Program-made: the position numbers and the translations under genes
NCBI GenBank assembly: GCA_964551445.1
Contig: CAZKCG010000004.1
Span: 1 to 64,000 of the forward strand
Length of the DNA: 64,000 bases
Direction of reading: 5' to 3'
Origin: DAOPXV01 sp964551445
GTDB lineage: Bacteria > Muiribacteriota > UBA9980
The notes under the pieces: model-generated
What the model was told of the DNA's origin: nothing
What the model saw: the letters and a program-made list of their open reading frames with translations, nothing else
Database searches by the model: none
Shown: positions 19,489 to 28,912 of the stretch, piece after piece
Layout of the letters: each line of letters opens with the position of its first letter
How positions within the stretch are numbered: the stretch's first letter is position 1

Positions 19489-20001
19489 TCAGGGTTTTGT
19501 CTCTTCACCGGGGGTATTATCCTCAGTCTCTTCGCCGTCCGCGGAATCATCTATAACCGTTTCATCCGGTTCGATAGTTTCCGATTCCACTTCTTCAGAC
19601 GGATCCGAAGAAACGGCGTTAGACGAAATTTCCTCGCGCCTTGCCGGCTTCACCTCATATTTTTTAGCTATGGCGTTAAGGTTTCTAAGTTTTTGTATCT
19701 GGACCTCTTCGCTCGATACCGCCTTTACGACGATCTCGCCTGGAAATACGAGGCGGAGCCTTTCGCGCGCAAGTTTTATGACGCCAATATCGGTTTTTAG
19801 ATCTTCGATCTCCATGCTGAGGCGTTCATTTTCAAGCCTTGCCATTCTCGTTTTGGTCTCTATCTCATTTTTTTCAAGGTAAAGCTGGCTTACGCCCATC
19901 TGTTCCGTCTCATAGAGAAAGAAGAAGAACGTCGCTACCATGAAAAACATGAGAACTATAAATTCTCTCGAGATCTTGAACGAAAAAAAATCGGCAAACA
20001 T
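19489..20001 (-). CDS. FtsB/DivIC-like septum formation initiator protein
   Basis: A 170-residue single-pass membrane protein. Residues 1-11 are cytoplasmic, 12-30 a strongly hydrophobic helix with FFMVATFFFFLY, and 38-78 a charged coiled coil. A short conserved block VIKLARERLRLVFPGEIVV follows, as in FtsB/DivIC proteins that join FtsL and FtsQ at the divisome. The C-terminal 50 residues are acidic and low in complexity. It begins 5 bp after gyrA, so it is probably co-transcribed with gyrBA. Divisome function is inferred from topology and the conserved block. Confidence 0.75.
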   Translation of the reverse strand: MFADFFSFKISREFIVLMFFMVATFFFFLYETEQMGVSQLYLEKNEIETKTRMARLENERLSMEIEDLKTDIGVIKLARERLRLVFPGEIVVKAVSSEEVQIQKLRNLNAIAKKYEVKPARREEISSNAVSSDPSEEVESETIEPDETVIDDSADGEETEDNTPGEETKP

Positions 20002-20006
20002 ATTAA

Positions 20007-22676
20007 TTATTTAGTCTTTTTTCCTCTCGGTTTTTTCGGTTTATCTTCCGCCGTTACAGGCTGGTCTTTAACTTCAGACGGGGTTTCGGCCTTATCTTCG
20101 GACACGCCTTCATCCTCATCGGGAAGTTCTTCAATGATATCGTCCTCGATAATTATCTCGTCGCCTTCGGGAGCTGCTTCGCCTACGAACGCGTCAGGAT
20201 TTTCGAGTTTTTTATACATCGCGTCCTGGCTGATCTCTTTTTCGATATGCGATACGCCGATAACACGGTCGTTAGCGTTGAGCCTTATGAGTATTCTTCC
20301 TATCGTGTTCCTTCCGGTCTCGGTTATCGAGGAAACGCTGGTTCTAATTATCATGCCGGTCAGCGTAAGAAGAACGATCTCGTCATTCGCGTCCGCTTCA
20401 AGCATGCCTACGACAGGGCCGTTATCCTCGGTTATCTTGATGTTTATGACGCCCGAGCTTCCGCGGCGGGTCTTTCTGTATTTGACGACGGGAGTGCGCT
20501 TGCCGTAACCATTTTCAGTGACGGTCAGAAGCGAGCTTTTTTCATTTACCGTTTCCATGTCTATAACGAAATCTCCGTCTTTGAGGTTGATACCGCGGAC
20601 GCCCCTGGTCGATCTGCCCATCGATCTTACCTGTTTTTCAGAGAACCATACCGCCTGGCCGAAACGCGTTCCTATCATAATATCGCAGTTGCCGTCAGTC
20701 ATGGTGACCTTTATGAGTTCGTCGTTATCGTCTATTTTAATAGCTATAAGTCCGCGCGAAACTGAGTTTTTGAAATCAGTGAGCGCCGTTTTTTTGATAA
20801 CGCCGTATTTGGTCGCGAAAACGAGGAACTTGCCTTCCTCGAAGCTCGATATAGGTATTATCGCCGTTATCTTTTCATTCGGCTCGAGTTTCAATACGTT
20901 CACAAGCGCCCTGCCGCGCGATTGTTTCGTGGCTTCGGGTATCTCATAAACTTTTATCGAATGAGCGCGTCCCATATTAGTAAAGAAGAATATATAATCC
21001 TTCGAAGACGCGACGTATATATGCGCCGCGAAATCTTCATCTATCATCTTACCCATGGTCGATCCTTTTCCGCCGCGGTGCTGCGAACGGTATATATCGC
21101 AAGGCATGCGCTTCACGAATCCGGAATGGGTGATTATGACCATAACGTCTTCTTCTTTAACAAGGTCTTCCTTCGTTATGTCTTCGGTCATGTCGACGAA
21201 TCTCGTGCGGCGTCCGTCGCCGTATTTATCGCGGATCTCGATAAGTTCTTTCTTTATTATCGCGTAGATCCTTGCGGGATCGGCGAGTATCGCGCGCAAT
21301 TCAGCTACGAGTTTCATGAGTTCCTGATATTCGTTCTCGATCTTTTCGATCTCGAGCCCGGTCAGCCTTCCGAGTCTCATATCGACTATCGCCTGGGCTT
21401 GTATCACTGAAAAATCGAAATTGGCGATGAGGGCGTTCTTGGCGTCATCCTGGGTTTTTGAAGCCTTGATGGTAGTTATGACGTCGTCTATGTTTTCGAT
21501 CGCGATACGCAGGCCTTCCAATATGTGGAGCCTGTCCTCGGCTTTTTTGAGTTCGAACTGGGTGCGGCGCGTAACTACGTCGAATCTGTGAGTTATGAAG
21601 AACTCGAGCATTTCCTTTATGTTGAGAACTCTCGGTTTGTTATCTACGAGAGATAACATGATAACGCCGAAGGTGGTCTGCATATTTGTGTGTTTATAAA
21701 GGTGGTTCAATATAAGCTCGGGTTCTTCGCCCTTTTTAAGTTCTATTATAACCCTTATGCCTTCATGGCTCGACTCGTCGCGGATATCCGAGATACCCTC
21801 GATCTTCTTTTCGTTTATAAGATCGGCGATAGCTTCTACGAGTTTCGCCTTGTTGACCTGATACGGGATCTCCGATATCTTTATAGAATCCCTGTTTCTC
21901 TTCTCGTCCGTTTCGATCTCCGCGACCGCCCTTATAACGACGCGGCCTCGGCCGGTCCTGTATATGTCGCCTAACTCTCTCTTGTTTATTATATAAGCGC
22001 CGGTGGGAAAATCGGGACCGGGCACTATAGCTATGAGTTCATCGATGGTTATGTCTTTATTGTCCACTATAGCTATCGAAGCGTTAACGATCTCGGTGAG
22101 ATTATGAGGCGGGATCTTCGTGGCCATGCCGACCGCGATACCTTCCGAACCGTTTACCATGAGCACCGGAATTTTAGCGGGAAGAACGGTAGGCTCCTCG
22201 AGCGTTCCGTCGAAATTCGGCATGAATTTTATCGTCTGCTTTTCGATATCCTCTAAAAGCTCTTCAGCGAAGGCATGAAGGCGCGCTTCCGTATAACGCA
22301 TCGCCGCCGCGCTGTCTCCGTCGATGGACCCGAAGTTTCCGTGCCCGTCGATCAAAGGGTATCTCATGTTGAATTCCTGGGCCATGCGGACTATGGAATC
22401 GTAAACCGCCGTGTCGCCGTGCGGATGATATTTACCAAGGACTTCGCCGACGATCCTGGCGCTTTTTTTGTGCGGCTTCTTCGATGTGTTGTTCAGATCG
22501 TGCATCGCGTAAAGTATTCTTCTGTGAACCGGTTTCAGGCCGTCTCGAACGTCCGGAAGAGCGCGGCCTATGATAACGCTCATCGCGTAATCGATATAAC
22601 TGTTCTTCATCTCGTCTTCGATATAAATAGGGATTATTTTTCCACCTGGTTCCAGGTTCATTGGATTATCTGCCAT
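20007..22676 (-). CDS. gyrA: DNA gyrase subunit A
   Basis: An 889-residue type IIA topoisomerase subunit that breaks and rejoins DNA while GyrB hydrolyses ATP. Catalytic Tyr128 is in AAMRYTEARL. The quinolone-determining region reads HPHGDTAVYDSIVRMAQ with Thr89 and Asp93, no obvious resistance change. The C-terminal beta-pinwheel starts near 520, with a GyrA box QHRGGKG (the second residue differs from the usual QRRGGKG), supporting gyrase over topoisomerase IV. The last 60 residues are acidic then Lys-rich. It follows gyrB by 56 bp. Confidence 0.97.
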   Translation of the reverse strand: MADNPMNLEPGGKIIPIYIEDEMKNSYIDYAMSVIIGRALPDVRDGLKPVHRRILYAMHDLNNTSKKPHKKSARIVGEVLGKYHPHGDTAVYDSIVRMAQEFNMRYPLIDGHGNFGSIDGDSAAAMRYTEARLHAFAEELLEDIEKQTIKFMPNFDGTLEEPTVLPAKIPVLMVNGSEGIAVGMATKIPPHNLTEIVNASIAIVDNKDITIDELIAIVPGPDFPTGAYIINKRELGDIYRTGRGRVVIRAVAEIETDEKRNRDSIKISEIPYQVNKAKLVEAIADLINEKKIEGISDIRDESSHEGIRVIIELKKGEEPELILNHLYKHTNMQTTFGVIMLSLVDNKPRVLNIKEMLEFFITHRFDVVTRRTQFELKKAEDRLHILEGLRIAIENIDDVITTIKASKTQDDAKNALIANFDFSVIQAQAIVDMRLGRLTGLEIEKIENEYQELMKLVAELRAILADPARIYAIIKKELIEIRDKYGDGRRTRFVDMTEDITKEDLVKEEDVMVIITHSGFVKRMPCDIYRSQHRGGKGSTMGKMIDEDFAAHIYVASSKDYIFFFTNMGRAHSIKVYEIPEATKQSRGRALVNVLKLEPNEKITAIIPISSFEEGKFLVFATKYGVIKKTALTDFKNSVSRGLIAIKIDDNDELIKVTMTDGNCDIMIGTRFGQAVWFSEKQVRSMGRSTRGVRGINLKDGDFVIDMETVNEKSSLLTVTENGYGKRTPVVKYRKTRRGSSGVINIKITEDNGPVVGMLEADANDEIVLLTLTGMIIRTSVSSITETGRNTIGRILIRLNANDRVIGVSHIEKEISQDAMYKKLENPDAFVGEAAPEGDEIIIEDDIIEELPDEDEGVSEDKAETPSEVKDQPVTAEDKPKKPRGKKTK

Positions 22677-22732
22677 TTTTATATTTCTCCCTTAAATAAA
22701 TTCTATAGTTTGTATATTCAAAAGAATTGATG

Positions 22733-24640
22733 TTATATATCCAGATTTTTGACTTCCTTGGCGTAGCGTTCGATGAATTCCTTGCGCGGCTGGACCTGAT
22801 CGCCCATAAGCACAGTGAATATATTGTCGGCTTCGACCATGTCTTCGAGCGTTACGCGCAATGTCGTTCTAGTGCCCGGATTCATCGTGGTCTCCCAGAG
22901 CTGTTCAGGGTTCATTTCACCAAGGCCTTTATAACGCTGTATCGTGACCTCGTCCTTCGTCTTTCCGAGCTCGGCCAGCTTTTTCTGCAGTTCCTCGTCG
23001 GAATATGTATATATTATGGTTTTTCCCTTCTGTATCTTATAAAGAGGCGGCTGGGCTATATAAATATTGCCGGCTTTTATCAGTTCCTGCATGTACCTGT
23101 AAAGAAACGTCAGAAGAAGTGTCCTGATATGGGCTCCGTCGACGTCGGCATCGGTCATTATGAAAACTTTATGGTAACGCAGTTTATTTATGTCGAAATC
23201 CTCGCCTATGTTCGTTCCGAACGCCGTTATGAGCGTTCTTATTTCGGCGTTGGCCAGCATCTTATCGAGCCTCGTCTTTTCGACGTTCAATATTTTACCC
23301 CTGAGCGGAAGTATGGCCTGCGTCTTTCTGTCGCGGCCCTGTTTGGCCGAACCGCCTGCCGAGTCACCTTCGACGATGTATAATTCGCATAAACGGGGGT
23401 CTCTTTCGGAGCAGTCGGCGAGTTTGCCGGGAAGCGAGAATGAATCGAGCGCCGATTTCCTGCGCGTCAATTCACGGGCTTTTCTGGCGGCCTCTCTGGC
23501 TTTTGCGGCCATGATGCACTTTTCAACTATCGCTTTTCCGGTGATACTGTTCTGCTCGAAATATATCGAAAGTTTTTCCGAGACCACGCTGTCAACGGCG
23601 GTTTTAGCTTCGGTATTTCCGAGTTTTCCTTTCGTCTGGCCTTCAAAAAGCGGATTTTTTATCTTTATCGATATGACCGCGGTAAGGCCCTCGCGCACGT
23701 CGTCGCTGGTGAGTTTGAATTCTTTATCTTTCAAGAGGTTCTTTTCTTTCAGATAATCGTTTATGACCTTGGTCAGCGCTGAACGGAAGCCCGTAACGTG
23801 AGTTCCGCCATCGACGGTATTTATGTCGTTGACGAACGCGAAAAGCGTTTCTGTGTAGCTCTCGTTATAGCTTAACGCTACTTCAACCTGAACTTCGTCT
23901 TTTTCCTTCTGGAAATAAATTATATCGTTATGAACCGGGTTCTTGTTCTTGTTGAGATATTCGATGAAAGAAGCGATGCCGCCTTCATATTCAAAAGCGT
24001 GTTCCTTCTCGGTCTTTTCTTCTTTTATATTAATTTTTATGCCCTTGTTCAAAAATGCCAGTTCGCGGAGGCGGTTTGAGAACGCGTCAAAAGAAGCTTC
24101 TATGGTTTCAAATATTGTGCTGTCCGGCAAATAACGGATCCTTGTGCCGGTGCCCTCGGCCTTTCCTACTATCTGTAATTCGCACGCCGGATTTCCGCGT
24201 TCGTATTTCTGATAGTAAACGTTGCCGTTTCTGGTCACCCATACTTCAAGATATTCCGAAAGAGCGTTGACGACCGAAACGCCGACGCCGTGCAGACCGC
24301 CAGAATAAGCGTATGAATCGTCGCTGAATTTACCGCCGGCGTGAAGTTTGGTCATAACGACCTCGAGGGCCGAGGAACCGCTTTCATGCTTATCCACGGG
24401 GATGCCGCGGCCGTCATCGGTCACGCTCATGCTGTTATCCGCGTGCATTACCACGTCTATGTTTTTGCAATGTCCGGCCATAGCCTCATCGACGCTGTTA
24501 TCAACGACCTCGAAGAGAAGGTGATGCAACCCCTGGATATTTACGCCGCCTATGTACATACCCGGTCTTTTTCTGACCGCTTCCAGGCCTTCTAATATCT
24601 TAATTTTAGTTGCATCGTAATTATGTCCACTACTTGTCAT
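22733..24640 (-). CDS. gyrB: DNA gyrase subunit B
   Basis: A 635-residue ATPase subunit of gyrase. The GHKL ATPase domain starts with EGLEAVRKRPGMYIGG, followed by DNSVDEA and DDGRGIPV. The transducer ends with the QTKGKLGN loop, and the TOPRIM domain has EGDSAGGSAKQGRDR and DADVDGAHI. The C-terminal GyrB domain includes QRYKGLGEMNPEQLWETTM. The length is standard for the short bacterial form. Its start overlaps the end of remB by 11 bp, so translation is likely coupled. Confidence 0.98.
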   Translation of the reverse strand: MTSSGHNYDATKIKILEGLEAVRKRPGMYIGGVNIQGLHHLLFEVVDNSVDEAMAGHCKNIDVVMHADNSMSVTDDGRGIPVDKHESGSSALEVVMTKLHAGGKFSDDSYAYSGGLHGVGVSVVNALSEYLEVWVTRNGNVYYQKYERGNPACELQIVGKAEGTGTRIRYLPDSTIFETIEASFDAFSNRLRELAFLNKGIKINIKEEKTEKEHAFEYEGGIASFIEYLNKNKNPVHNDIIYFQKEKDEVQVEVALSYNESYTETLFAFVNDINTVDGGTHVTGFRSALTKVINDYLKEKNLLKDKEFKLTSDDVREGLTAVISIKIKNPLFEGQTKGKLGNTEAKTAVDSVVSEKLSIYFEQNSITGKAIVEKCIMAAKAREAARKARELTRRKSALDSFSLPGKLADCSERDPRLCELYIVEGDSAGGSAKQGRDRKTQAILPLRGKILNVEKTRLDKMLANAEIRTLITAFGTNIGEDFDINKLRYHKVFIMTDADVDGAHIRTLLLTFLYRYMQELIKAGNIYIAQPPLYKIQKGKTIIYTYSDEELQKKLAELGKTKDEVTIQRYKGLGEMNPEQLWETTMNPGTRTTLRVTLEDMVEADNIFTVLMGDQVQPRKEFIERYAKEVKNLDI

Positions 24641-24905
24641 TATTCATCCCACCTTGAATTTTTTTATAAATTCCTAATCTTTTCGTCAATGTTGAAACCG
24701 ATATCGAAGATTCCACGTATTCGCCGTTTTTAAGAATTATTACGCATTTCGTGTTTCTCTTCGACGGCCGGTTGATTTTGTTAGCCTCGTTCATTTTTTT
24801 ATAATTGATCACGTTTTCCTTGGATTTCAAAAGCTGTTTGTATGAGAATATACCTACTATATTCTCACTCGATATTATTTCATTATCGCATATATGAAGA
24901 TACAT
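24630..24905 (-). CDS. remB: RemB-like (DUF370) small protein
   Basis: A 91-residue protein matching the DUF370/RemB family: the MYLHI start, the strand EIISSENIVGIFSY, and the later CVIILKNGEYVESSISVSTL. In Bacillus the same family (formerly yaaB) lies between recF and gyrB and influences matrix genes. Here it is between the dciA-like gene and gyrB, overlapping gyrB by 11 bp. The RemA relative binds DNA, so a regulatory or nucleoid role is possible. The assignment rests on sequence pattern and synteny together. Confidence 0.82.
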   Translation of the reverse strand: MYLHICDNEIISSENIVGIFSYKQLLKSKENVINYKKMNEANKINRPSKRNTKCVIILKNGEYVESSISVSTLTKRLGIYKKIQGGMNNDK

Positions 24906-24929
24906 TTTTTATTCTCCCCGAATAAATCT

Positions 24930-25916
24930 TTAAAAGATCTTTGAAAGAAACATTCCCTTCGCGAATACGGTACGCGCGTTAGGGCCTAAAACATCCGCTA
25001 TCCTCTGAAGTTTTTTCTCTCCGAATTCGCTCACTTCAAAATAATTCTCGTTCTCCGAAAGCGACATGGCCGTTCTTACGCTTTTTTCGACCATCGCGAA
25101 TACTTCGCGGGTTTCCTCTCTGATGTATTTTTCAATAAGCCCGGTAAGATCTTTTTTTATCCTTTCGATCTCGAGCTGTTTTACGTAATTGAACTCGCGG
25201 TATTTTATATCCTGATAAAATTCTGAAAACTTTTCATAACTTTCATGCGGTTTTTCTATTATCCTCACGCTTATTGCCGAAAGCGTTTTTTCCATCCTGG
25301 TCTTACAGTAGTCACAGAGGCCGCCTGCGCTTTTCGAGGCTTCATGCAGAAAATCGCATATTTTACATTCTATGAAACCGTTGCGCTTTTTATACTGAGA
25401 CACCTTGTATATATTTCTGGTTATATGCAGAGTTTTTTCCAGAAGTTTTTCGTCCGATATATTAAGCGTATTGACGAAATCTTTTATCGCAGCTTCAACG
25501 TCCGCCGGAACTTCGATATTTTCAATATTATAATGCGCCAGTTCCTCTTCGCGCGCCCGTTCGATTATCTCTTCTACGTGAGTTTTTTTATAGACCTCTT
25601 CCGTCACCCTGCCGACCTTGAAATAGATCTCTGTTATCGAAAGTCCGGGGCATTTCGCGTTCATCGCCGAAATATAGCTGGCTTTTAAAGACTTTAGCTG
25701 AAACGCGAAGGCGCTGGCCTTTGTAAATATAGTAATAACGCCATTTTTAAAATCATTCACGGAAGTGTTTGACGCTATGAAGCCGCCCGCGACCTCGTTC
25801 CATATTTTTTTCAGGTCCGCCGATTTTCTGCATTCGGCGAATTGAGGCTCCATCAGCACGCTCGTTATTACCGGGCCGATCTGCGCCGGCATTTTAGTCC
25901 TGTTCTTTTTACTCAT
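24930..25916 (-). CDS. DciA-like DUF721 protein with a C-terminal putative zinc-binding extension
   Basis: A 328-residue protein. The first 100 residues match the DUF721/DciA fold (LKKIWNEVAGGFIASNT, GVITIFTKASAFAFQLK). In many bacteria lacking DnaC/DnaI this fold loads the replicative helicase. The rest is unusual: a Lys/Glu-rich middle, then Cys184-x2-Cys187 and Cys201-x2-Cys204, a likely zinc knuckle, then a helical charged tail. Ordinary DciA proteins are under 200 residues. Its ATG overlaps the recF stop by 4 bp, and remB follows 24 bp later. The position between recF and gyrB is common for this family. The N-terminal assignment is good; the extension's role is unknown. Confidence 0.78.
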   Translation of the reverse strand: MSKKNRTKMPAQIGPVITSVLMEPQFAECRKSADLKKIWNEVAGGFIASNTSVNDFKNGVITIFTKASAFAFQLKSLKASYISAMNAKCPGLSITEIYFKVGRVTEEVYKKTHVEEIIERAREEELAHYNIENIEVPADVEAAIKDFVNTLNISDEKLLEKTLHITRNIYKVSQYKKRNGFIECKICDFLHEASKSAGGLCDYCKTRMEKTLSAISVRIIEKPHESYEKFSEFYQDIKYREFNYVKQLEIERIKKDLTGLIEKYIREETREVFAMVEKSVRTAMSLSENENYFEVSEFGEKKLQRIADVLGPNARTVFAKGMFLSKIF

Positions 25917-27061
25917 GGTTTTCTCAGATCCCCGCCCGCTATCTCAAAATACGACGCCTCGCGCTCTTTGAACGCGTCTATAAAGATCTTCTGATTGGTG
26001 CTTGTCACCATGACCTGGATATCGTTCGATATGCTGTTTATTATGTTGAAAAGCCTTTCCGTATCGAACTCGGAGGTCAGATCGTCTATCAAAAGCGCCG
26101 GATAGTCGTTAACTTTTTTATAAACGTATTCGATCTGGGCCAATTTTAGAGACACCGCAAGCGTTTTGACCTGTCCGGTCGAACCGTATGATCTGGCGCT
26201 GGTCCCGTTTATCAAAAACTCAATATCGTCGCGGTGCGGGCCGGTTCCCGTAAGCCTTTTAAGTATATCATTTTTTAAGTTTTTTTTCAATAAAAATATG
26301 AGTTTTTCCTTAAATTCGGACCCACTCAAAACCTTCCGTTCATGCTCGTTTTCAAAATTATTTTGAAGGTATCGCATGGACGTTTCCTCGGACCCCGAAG
26401 ATATGTTCAGATGGGTCCGGTTCGCCGCCTCGCCTATCTCGTTTATAAATCTCATTCTTCCGCTGTATATCGAATAGGCGTAACCTGGTATAAGCTCGTC
26501 ATAGGACGCTATGGTATCCATGGCGCCTGCGTATTCCGCGCTCTGCGGCCTGTAGTCTGAAACCGCCTTCAATACCTGATTTCTGGCTTCTATAAGTTTC
26601 GTATAATTCTTATAATCCTGATAATAGAGCCTGTCGGTAAGCGATATCTCCATATCGATATATTTTCTTCTAAGCTGCGGCGCGCCTTTTATTATCTCAA
26701 CGTCATCGGGAAAAAACTTGACCACGTTGACCGAACCGAAAACGGCATCGGCGGACGCGGGTTTTCCGTTCTTGACGCAGGTCTTTCTTTTGTTTTTGTG
26801 AAGATTTATCAGTATCTCGAAATCGAGGCCGTTCTTCTGGAACTTTCCCGATATATTGGCGTCCTCCGCCTCGTGCCGGACGAGCTCGGACTCTCTGGAA
26901 GCCCGCTGAGACCTTGTGGTAGATAAGATCTCAATGGATTCGAGGATGTTGGTCTTTCCCTGGCCGTTCATCCCGTAAAAAAGATTAATACCTGGAGATA
27001 GTGATATCTCCAAGTATTTAATGTTACGAAAATCTCTTAAAAGTACACTCAAAACACGCAT
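25913..27061 (-). CDS. recF: DNA replication/repair protein RecF
   Basis: A 382-residue SMC-like ATPase that loads RecA at gaps with RecO/RecR. The N-terminus RDFRNIKYLEI leads to Walker A GMNGQGKTN (about 30-38). The signature segment SYGSTGQVKTLAVSLKLAQ and Walker B YPALLIDDLTSEFD are in the C-terminal half. The length matches the family. It lies 48 bp after dnaA with no dnaN between them, and overlaps the dciA-like gene by 4 bp. Confidence 0.97.
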   Translation of the reverse strand: MRVLSVLLRDFRNIKYLEISLSPGINLFYGMNGQGKTNILESIEILSTTRSQRASRESELVRHEAEDANISGKFQKNGLDFEILINLHKNKRKTCVKNGKPASADAVFGSVNVVKFFPDDVEIIKGAPQLRRKYIDMEISLTDRLYYQDYKNYTKLIEARNQVLKAVSDYRPQSAEYAGAMDTIASYDELIPGYAYSIYSGRMRFINEIGEAANRTHLNISSGSEETSMRYLQNNFENEHERKVLSGSEFKEKLIFLLKKNLKNDILKRLTGTGPHRDDIEFLINGTSARSYGSTGQVKTLAVSLKLAQIEYVYKKVNDYPALLIDDLTSEFDTERLFNIINSISNDIQVMVTSTNQKIFIDAFKEREASYFEIAGGDLRKP

Positions 27062-27109
27062 TTTAAATTTTTTTCTTCATAAACGTACACCGGGACTTGT
27101 TTATATGTA

Positions 27110-28576
27110 TTATTTTTTCCTTATTTTCTGCATGAGGCCTTCGATCTCATTACTTATCGAAACGTCCCCCATCATTTTATTTTCAACTTCCTTGATGCCG
27201 TGCAGCACCGTGGAATGGTCGCGCCCTCCGAGTTCCCTGCCTATCATCGGCGACGACGCGTCATCGACGATGTATTTGCATATGTACATAGCCACATGCC
27301 GTGGTCCGGCGATCTTGGCCGACCTGTTCTTCGATTTGAGGTCCTGAACGCTTATCTTGTAGTATTCCGCCACCGTCTTTAAAACGGCGTCTATCGTGAC
27401 CTTTCTGGTCCCCGCCTGGCTCATGTCGAAAAGCGCTTCGTCTATAAGGTTCTCATTAATGTCGCGCCTGGTTATATCCGATACCGCTATGACCTTTATA
27501 AGCGCGCCTTCGAGCCTTCTGATGTTGCCCTCTATCTTCTGGGCGATGTAAGCTATCATCTCGTTGGATATAGGTTTTCCGGACATGTCGCGCTGATTCT
27601 GAAGTATGGCCATTCGAAGCTCGAGATCGGGCGCCTGTATATCGGATACCATGCCGCTTTGAAACCTTGATACGAGCCTTTCTTCAAGCCTCGGTATCTC
27701 GTTCGGCTGTTTATCGGAAGTTAGAACTATCTGTTTTCCGCTCTGATAAAGGTGGTTGAAAGTATGAAAGAACTCTTCCTGGGTGCCTTCTTTTCCGGAT
27801 ATGAACTGTATGTCGTCGATCAAAAGAAGGTCCGTGCTGCGGTATTTTTCGCGAAATTTCTGAAGCTTGTTGTTCTGGATGGCGTTAACCATTTCATTCA
27901 AAAAAGTTTCGCAGGTGACGTATATGGTTCCGGCCCTTTTATTTGCCTTTAATATGTGATGCGCTATAGCCTGCATCAGATGCGTCTTTCCAAGTCCGGA
28001 CCCTCCGTATATAAACAAAGGGTTATATTGTTTTCCCGGATATTTCGCGACGTTGACCGAAACGCTGTGAGCCAGCTGATTGCTTTTTCCTACGAGGAAC
28101 GTCTCGAACGTATATTTCGGATGAAGTCCGCTCGCAGACACTTTAGCCTCGTGCATCTCGTGCTCACGCTGCAGCTTTTCCAGATCATCCTCAACCTTTA
28201 CAGGCGCCGGTTCGCTTATAAGCGCCATCTGGACTGGTTTCGTTTCAGCGTGTTTTTCGGCCGGCCTGGCCTGTTTCTGGACCGTATGGTCTATCAGGTC
28301 GTTATTATTTTCAAAAGTGCCCTTTTCAGCCGTTAAAAACCTGATCTTTACGCTTTCCGCCTTCAGTATCGCCGCGAGCTCTTTACGCATATCGTTCATA
28401 TAGTTCTCGGTTATTTTATCGCGCACGAAATCAGATTCGACTTCGATATTAAGAACGTTGTCTTTCACCGATATCTCACGCGTTTTTATCATCAGCGCGT
28501 TAAAAATATCCGGATCTTCCATCTTTTTTCGCAGCGAATTAACTATGAGCTTCCATATGTCTTTTGAGCTTTGCAT
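27110..28576 (-). CDS. dnaA: Chromosomal replication initiator protein DnaA
   Basis: A 488-residue AAA+ initiator. Domain I spans about 1-85; a low-complexity linker follows to about 150. Domain III has Walker A GGSGLGKTH (191-199) and Walker B LLLIDDIQFI. Domain IV carries the DnaA signature GGRDHSTVLHGI. I prefer the ATG at 28576; a TTG immediately before it would add one residue. It opens the minus-strand run to recF, the dciA-like gene, remB, gyrB and gyrA. The upstream 330 bp hold DnaA-box-like repeats, which suggests autoregulation or an origin. Confidence 0.98.
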   Translation of the reverse strand: MQSSKDIWKLIVNSLRKKMEDPDIFNALMIKTREISVKDNVLNIEVESDFVRDKITENYMNDMRKELAAILKAESVKIRFLTAEKGTFENNNDLIDHTVQKQARPAEKHAETKPVQMALISEPAPVKVEDDLEKLQREHEMHEAKVSASGLHPKYTFETFLVGKSNQLAHSVSVNVAKYPGKQYNPLFIYGGSGLGKTHLMQAIAHHILKANKRAGTIYVTCETFLNEMVNAIQNNKLQKFREKYRSTDLLLIDDIQFISGKEGTQEEFFHTFNHLYQSGKQIVLTSDKQPNEIPRLEERLVSRFQSGMVSDIQAPDLELRMAILQNQRDMSGKPISNEMIAYIAQKIEGNIRRLEGALIKVIAVSDITRRDINENLIDEALFDMSQAGTRKVTIDAVLKTVAEYYKISVQDLKSKNRSAKIAGPRHVAMYICKYIVDDASSPMIGRELGGRDHSTVLHGIKEVENKMMGDVSISNEIEGLMQKIRKK

Positions 28577-28912
28577 CAATAAATTCGAACCTTTTGGGGT
28601 AAAGTAGGATAACTATGTTGATAACTTTTTTATAGCCTGTGGACAAAATGGTGATAACCCGGTTATTTTCATTTACTGTTGAAAGTGTTAATTACTTTCC
28701 CACATTTTCAACACAGTAATCAACAGGCAAAAATGCCGTGTAATTTACTTATCAACCTACATATTCACGTTGTCAACAGGGTATAATAGATAATAATTAA
28801 TAAAAAACTTATATATTAATATTATAGGAACGGGGTTTTTCAAGTCAGTTAAGTTAAGCGGTTAGTTGTGAATTTTAATATAAAGCGTCTCTGATGTCAA
28901 TAAATATTTGTT
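28577..28912. other. AT-rich dnaA upstream region, candidate oriC with degenerate DnaA boxes
   Basis: A 336-bp gap between dnaA and selD. Near-matches to TTATCCACA occur on both strands: TGTTGATAA (28616-28624), TGTGGACAA (28638-28646), TGGTGATAA (28649-28657), TTTTCAACA (28705-28713), TTATCAACC (28749-28757) and TTGTCAACA (28770-28778). Most share TCAACA in place of TCCACA. An AT-only stretch with TATAAT, AATAATTAATAAAAAA and TATATTAATATTATA follows at 28781-28826, resembling an unwinding element. A weak minus-strand dnaA promoter may be TTGACA (28771-28776) with GATAAG 17 bases on. No perfect DnaA box is present. Confidence 0.5.

Noticed and set aside
20922..21410. Long open frames on the plus strand opposite gyrA, gyrB and other minus-strand genes
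   Set aside because: Each is antisense to a well-supported conserved gene, and its translation lacks any family motif.
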